Shown: piece by piece, positions 60,545 to 64,000 of the stretch
How the letters are laid out: each line of letters starts with the position of its first letter
Numbering within the stretch: position 1 is the stretch's first letter
Source of the DNA: Lobosporangium transversale
Taxonomy: Eukaryota; Mortierellomycota; Mortierellomycetes; Mortierellales; Mortierellaceae
DNA length: 64,000 nucleotides
Direction: 5' to 3'
Assembly (NCBI RefSeq): GCF_002105155.1
Contig: NW_019028982.1
Span: forward strand, 62,001-126,000
Notes under the pieces: model-generated
Databases searched by the model: none
What the model saw: the letters and a program-made list of their open reading frames with translations, nothing else
Told to the model about the DNA's origin: nothing
Program-made: the position numbers and the translations under genes

Positions 60545-61125
60545 ACTCCTCACATCAACCACATTTTCTTGGATAGGTAAAATGCCTAATGAGGTATTTG
60601 TGAGGGTAATGGTTGGCAATTATTGAGTGATCATGCTGCAGCTATGGCATATGGTATATGGTATAGAAATGCCCATGTAGTCTACTCGAGACGCTTTAAG
60701 TATCCAGACAATTAAGATATCAAGATGCTCAAGTTAGACAAGATTTTTAAGTCTCCAAGTCCATGAGTAATAGAGCCTTTTCTACTGAAAGAGCAGGTTA
60801 TCGAGGGCTAATTTGAGATAATTCTATCCAGTATTCATGTTTTGGAAATGAAGGACGCTAAGTTTTTTTTAAGACAAGGATATACCTTGAGTGCCAGCGC
60901 TTGGGTTGATAGATTAATACATCGATAAAGTGAGGTGAGTTTTTAGCACTGAGTGCGCTCCATCAGCATAAATCGTGAACACTCATACATGAAGGAAGGG
61001 TATCATCGCCTTTACATGATACGTTTAGACGATGTAGAAGGACGTAACCTTTATTCCTCATCTGACAAATGGCTAATGGTTTAACCGTGCATATTCCGAA
61101 TCTAAAAAAGAAACCAAAGACCTAC

Positions 61126-61156
<31 letters not shown>

Positions 61157-61267
61157 AAAAGAGAGAGATGAGCTGAGCTGAGCTGAGCTGAAATGAAATG
61201 AAATGAAATGAAATTCATTTTGCATTCGCCTCCTTGAGTCCTTGCATCTCTTTCTTTTTGACTGCCC
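60545..61267. other. intergenic and leader of second F-box gene
   Basis: No gene was seen. A poly(A) run at about 61123-61154 is followed by (AGCTG)4 and (AAATG)4 pentamer repeats at 61171-61210, about 60 bases before the F-box ATG, then a C/T-rich leader. Confidence 0.5.
61171..61210. repeat. paired pentamer repeats (AGCTG)4(AAATG)4
   Basis: Two different perfect pentanucleotide arrays lie side by side just upstream of the second F-box gene. Confidence 0.95.
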
Positions 61268-63514
61268 ATGAATTCTTCATCTCATGCATCAACACAATTG
61301 CGGGCACGGGCCATGAACCCACTGACAGTGCCAGAGCTTCGTCTAGCTGTAGGTCGCTATCTAGCGACCCGCGATATCCTTGTCTGCATTCTGGTCTGTC
61401 GTGAATGGTATCATGACTTCAAGTCAATGCTTTATCACTCTATCCGCCTTGATGAACCAACCATCCGTCTCCTTCCACAAGCTGTCCTTCGTCAACATGC
61501 TCACCTTATTCAGCATTTGATTCTTATGGAACCAATGCGACTAACCCTGTCGACTCTCGAATCCTGGGTCACGCCCTTTAACAATAGCCTCATCTCTACT
61601 ATTGCAGCCACTGACTCGCTTCCACCACCGCCGCCATCTGGTTATTGTTGCAACCTACTCTCGCTCGAAATCCTTCCTTCTATCCTATTTCGCAAACATG
61701 TCTATGAACAGGTGCCCAGACATAGGATATGGACTGTAGGGACGGATCAGTACGACATTTTAAAGGACGACTTTTGGTGCCTACAGTCTATAGATGCTTG
61801 TATTCGTTTAATACAAAAGAATCCAAATCTGCACACCCTAACTGAAAATTGGGATGATATGTCATCATATCATCGGATTCGTTTTACAGACCGGCTCTGT
61901 CAGCTCGACAATCGGCTTGTCAGGTTGCATTTGAGCAAGTGGGAAGTCACTCCTGACAAACTGAACATGCTAATCGAACATTCACCCAAATTAGAGCTGA
62001 TTCGGTTCTCAAAGCTGGTCCTCAAAAAGAGCACAGGTGTTGGTGTAGGCTTGCATGCTGCGGAAGTCCAGTCCACGGCGGAAAGCCAAGACATTTCTAC
62101 TGCTTCAACAACAATAATGGATACTTCAACAGCGTCAATACTGAACCTCCGGCAGCTCAAAGTGTTTGCAATATCGCATGGTACATTTCAATTAAATGAC
62201 TTACTGATTAACGCACCCGAACTATATGCTCTCAGCATCTCATTCAGTCAAGCCAATTATTCTCAATCCACTGTCTCCAGTACCTACTTTCCTATATCTC
62301 CATCGTCTTTCACCCCTTCCTTTGGCTCCTATGGTCATCAACAGCAGCATCCTTATCAACACCACTCGCAACTCCCTCCTTCTTATCCACCTAGAGTCAA
62401 CTGGGATGCTCCAAAATTGAGAATGTTAATCTGCAACCGGACAGAAGCAAATGTAGCAACATCAACGCTCTTGAACACCCCTCAACATCTCCGGACTATT
62501 TCTTTCGCCAATTATGAGATTGAATCCAAATTGGTCTCACAGATCGTGGCTGCGCAAGGCCTACAATTGGAGAGTATTCGCCTAGCGTGCTTTTCCGGAA
62601 TTACAGGCCGAGATATTCGATTGATTTTGACGCGATGCCCTAACCTGGTCAGCCTTTATGCACCTGAGATCATGATGTATGCAGGCGACCTTGCACCTGC
62701 GACTATTGAAAAACCGACTTTATCAACCTCAATATCGTCACTACCATTATCCTATTCAAAAAGTACAACTACAGGCGTCGGAAATATTGAAGACTGGGCT
62801 TGTCAAAAACTAGAGCGGCTTTCTGTTTATATTTGTTTAGAACCAAATATGGGTGATGACGGACAATACGATGATCCTTATCAGTTCTGTATTGGTCATA
62901 AGGAGGACACACCATGCTCTTCCGCACAGGCATTTTCATCTTATGACGCTGCAGACAATTTCAACATCAAGGAAATGGATAAAGGGATAGCGCAGCAGCA
63001 AAAACATCCGCATCATCCACAAGAGCCACGACACCCACTGGTATATAGGCAGAAAGCGTACCGGACATCATCAACAGCAAACAAGCTATCCTATCAGTAT
63101 TGCCATTGCCGCCAAAATTATAACGTTGATGTACGGAATGCGTTCTTGGATCAGCTCTCAAAACTAACTCGACTCCAATATTTAGATTTGAGTGGTGAAC
63201 ATGTTGAGCAGGTAGACCATGTCCAAATCGGTCTTCCTTGGACTTTAGACGGCGGTATGGAAGGTCGGCTGGAAACGCTTCAAAATTTGGAGCATATTGC
63301 CGTAACGGGATGGGTTGAAGATATGGAAATCCGCGAGATTGCATGGATGAAACGATCATGGGCCAAATTGAGAAAAATTTCGTTACTCCAGGCTAATGGT
63401 ACCATGGATAAGGGTCGGTTCAAAGCCCTGTTAGCACGAGAGTGGCCTGAACTTGTTGTGCAGGATAAAAATCGGATGAATATACAGCATCCTCCGCTTT
63501 TGATATATCAATAA
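61268..63514 (+). CDS. F-box protein with leucine-rich region, 748 aa
   Basis: Single exon from ATG 61268; an internal ATG at 61313 is an alternative start right before the F-box. The F-box covers about residues 17-60: NPLTVPELRLAVGRYLATRD, then CREWYHDFKSMLYHSIRL. Downstream, scattered Leu-rich units (LVRLHLSKWEVTPDKLN, LRQLKVFAISHGTFQLNDLL, LQLESIRLACFSGITGRDIR, LTRLQYLDLSGEHVEQVD, LQNLEHIAVTGWVED) suggest an LRR-like receptor. Ser/Gln/His-rich inserts separate them (near residues 350-380 and 570-600). It is probably an SCF substrate receptor. It differs from the F-box protein at 31828 in length and repeat pattern, so it is not a local duplicate. Confidence 0.7.
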   Translation: MNSSSHASTQLRARAMNPLTVPELRLAVGRYLATRDILVCILVCREWYHDFKSMLYHSIRLDEPTIRLLPQAVLRQHAHLIQHLILMEPMRLTLSTLESWVTPFNNSLISTIAATDSLPPPPPSGYCCNLLSLEILPSILFRKHVYEQVPRHRIWTVGTDQYDILKDDFWCLQSIDACIRLIQKNPNLHTLTENWDDMSSYHRIRFTDRLCQLDNRLVRLHLSKWEVTPDKLNMLIEHSPKLELIRFSKLVLKKSTGVGVGLHAAEVQSTAESQDISTASTTIMDTSTASILNLRQLKVFAISHGTFQLNDLLINAPELYALSISFSQANYSQSTVSSTYFPISPSSFTPSFGSYGHQQQHPYQHHSQLPPSYPPRVNWDAPKLRMLICNRTEANVATSTLLNTPQHLRTISFANYEIESKLVSQIVAAQGLQLESIRLACFSGITGRDIRLILTRCPNLVSLYAPEIMMYAGDLAPATIEKPTLSTSISSLPLSYSKSTTTGVGNIEDWACQKLERLSVYICLEPNMGDDGQYDDPYQFCIGHKEDTPCSSAQAFSSYDAADNFNIKEMDKGIAQQQKHPHHPQEPRHPLVYRQKAYRTSSTANKLSYQYCHCRQNYNVDVRNAFLDQLSKLTRLQYLDLSGEHVEQVDHVQIGLPWTLDGGMEGRLETLQNLEHIAVTGWVEDMEIREIAWMKRSWAKLRKISLLQANGTMDKGRFKALLAREWPELVVQDKNRMNIQHPPLLIYQ

Positions 63515-63735
63515 ATAACAATGGTAATAATAAGGACACCAGTCTTATAGAACTAGCATTGTAGACTTCCCAGAGCCTGTAAATTTGCTTTTTGTCCCGT
63601 AACTTTTAAATAGCAACCACAAAAAAGAAGCGGGCATGGATCCTGAAACGAAGTTAATAATGCCATTAAACGCTGTCATTTCTAATGGCAATTCAGTAGC
63701 ATAGTAGTTGATTGTTATTATTATCTTGGGATCAA

Positions 63736-64000
63736 TTAATCATGCTCAAGATAGTATCCGCCATTTTCGTAGCCGTATTCATACCCCTCTTCTCTTCCCT
63801 CAAAGCATTGATCTTGCCTTTCTTTCTCTCCTCCATCAAAGTATTGATCTTCTTCTCCTTCTACTTGTGCTCCGCCAGCTTCCTCCTCTTTTCCATTTAC
63901 TCTTTCTGGGACCGCTACCAGATCACCAAAATATGCTGTCCATGCTTTACAAACATGATTCAGCACATTCTTCTCAATTTCGCAGGTATTCTCTGGCCCT
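63736..64000 (-). CDS. 3' end of an unidentified gene, truncated by the window edge
   Basis: The frame ends with TAA at 63736-63738 and is open to the window end; its start lies outside. The visible part reads ENTCEIEKNVLNHVCKAW then TAYFGDLVAVPERVNG, followed by a Glu/Gly/Gln/Tyr-rich tail with imperfect repeats (EDQYFDGGEKERQDQCFEG). I do not recognise a domain. It is convergent with the F-box gene, 221 bp apart. Confidence 0.55.
   Translation of the reverse strand, partial: GPENTCEIEKNVLNHVCKAWTAYFGDLVAVPERVNGKEEEAGGAQVEGEEDQYFDGGEKERQDQCFEGREEGYEYGYENGGYYLEHD

Noticed and set aside
1-64000. CRISPR arrays, rRNA or complete tRNA genes
   Set aside because: No direct-repeat arrays with spacers, no rRNA-like sequence and no complete cloverleaf were seen on reading both strands; a scanner was not run.

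Overview
The window is nuclear DNA of a filamentous fungus. Protein-coding genes are split by short GT-AG introns (mostly about 60-300 nt). Start codons lie behind C/T-rich leaders, and non-coding DNA is crowded with long poly(A)/poly(T) runs. The gene set (ATG101, TSC1/hamartin, a CCDC6-like coiled coil, F-box/LRR proteins, a Myb/SANT multi-repeat protein) fits an early-diverging fungus, most likely Mucoromycota/Mortierellomycota. That placement is inferred from gene content, not from a search.

Layout. 1-6963: gene-poor, A/T runs and a 68-nt pure-purine tract. 6964-11121 (-): Myb/SANT multi-repeat protein. 11122-15633: no supported gene. 15634-17883 (+): bZIP factor in two exons. 18502-19049 (+): apparently broken gene for a small secreted acidic protein. 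19625-22833 (+): CCDC6-like coiled-coil protein. 23159-25438 (-): PCID2/Thp1-type PCI protein, divergent from EME1 at 25720-29255 (+). 29420-30945 (+): ATP10. 31828-33660 (-): F-box protein. 33661-37892: no gene seen. 37893-41987 (+): rhodanese plus dual-specificity phosphatase. 42643-43738 (+): LIM protein. 44114-45491 (-): ATG101, divergent from TSC1 at 46040-51913 (+). 52031-53555 (-): DUF2461 protein. 53853-55931 (-): TAM41. About 56840-58040: Tc1/mariner element with one frameshift. 58096-60544: degenerate two-gene PIF/Harbinger element. 61268-63514 (+): second F-box protein. 63736-64000 (-): 3' end of a gene running off the window.

Functional links. ATG101 (autophagy initiation) and TSC1 (TORC1 restraint) act on the same TOR-autophagy axis and share one 548-bp divergent promoter. 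EME1 (Holliday-junction/flap endonuclease partner of MUS81) and the TREX-2-type PCI protein (mRNA export, R-loop avoidance) share a 281-bp divergent promoter. ATP10 and TAM41 are mitochondrial biogenesis factors. All exon joins given here were derived by reading frames and splice sites by eye; for each multi-exon gene the summed exon length is divisible by three, and conserved family motifs run across the joins.

I did not find a convincing undescribed system. The best leads are the two functionally matched divergent gene pairs, the broken secreted-protein locus, the paired transposon remnants, and the recurring T(n)A(n) palindromes that lie in introns.
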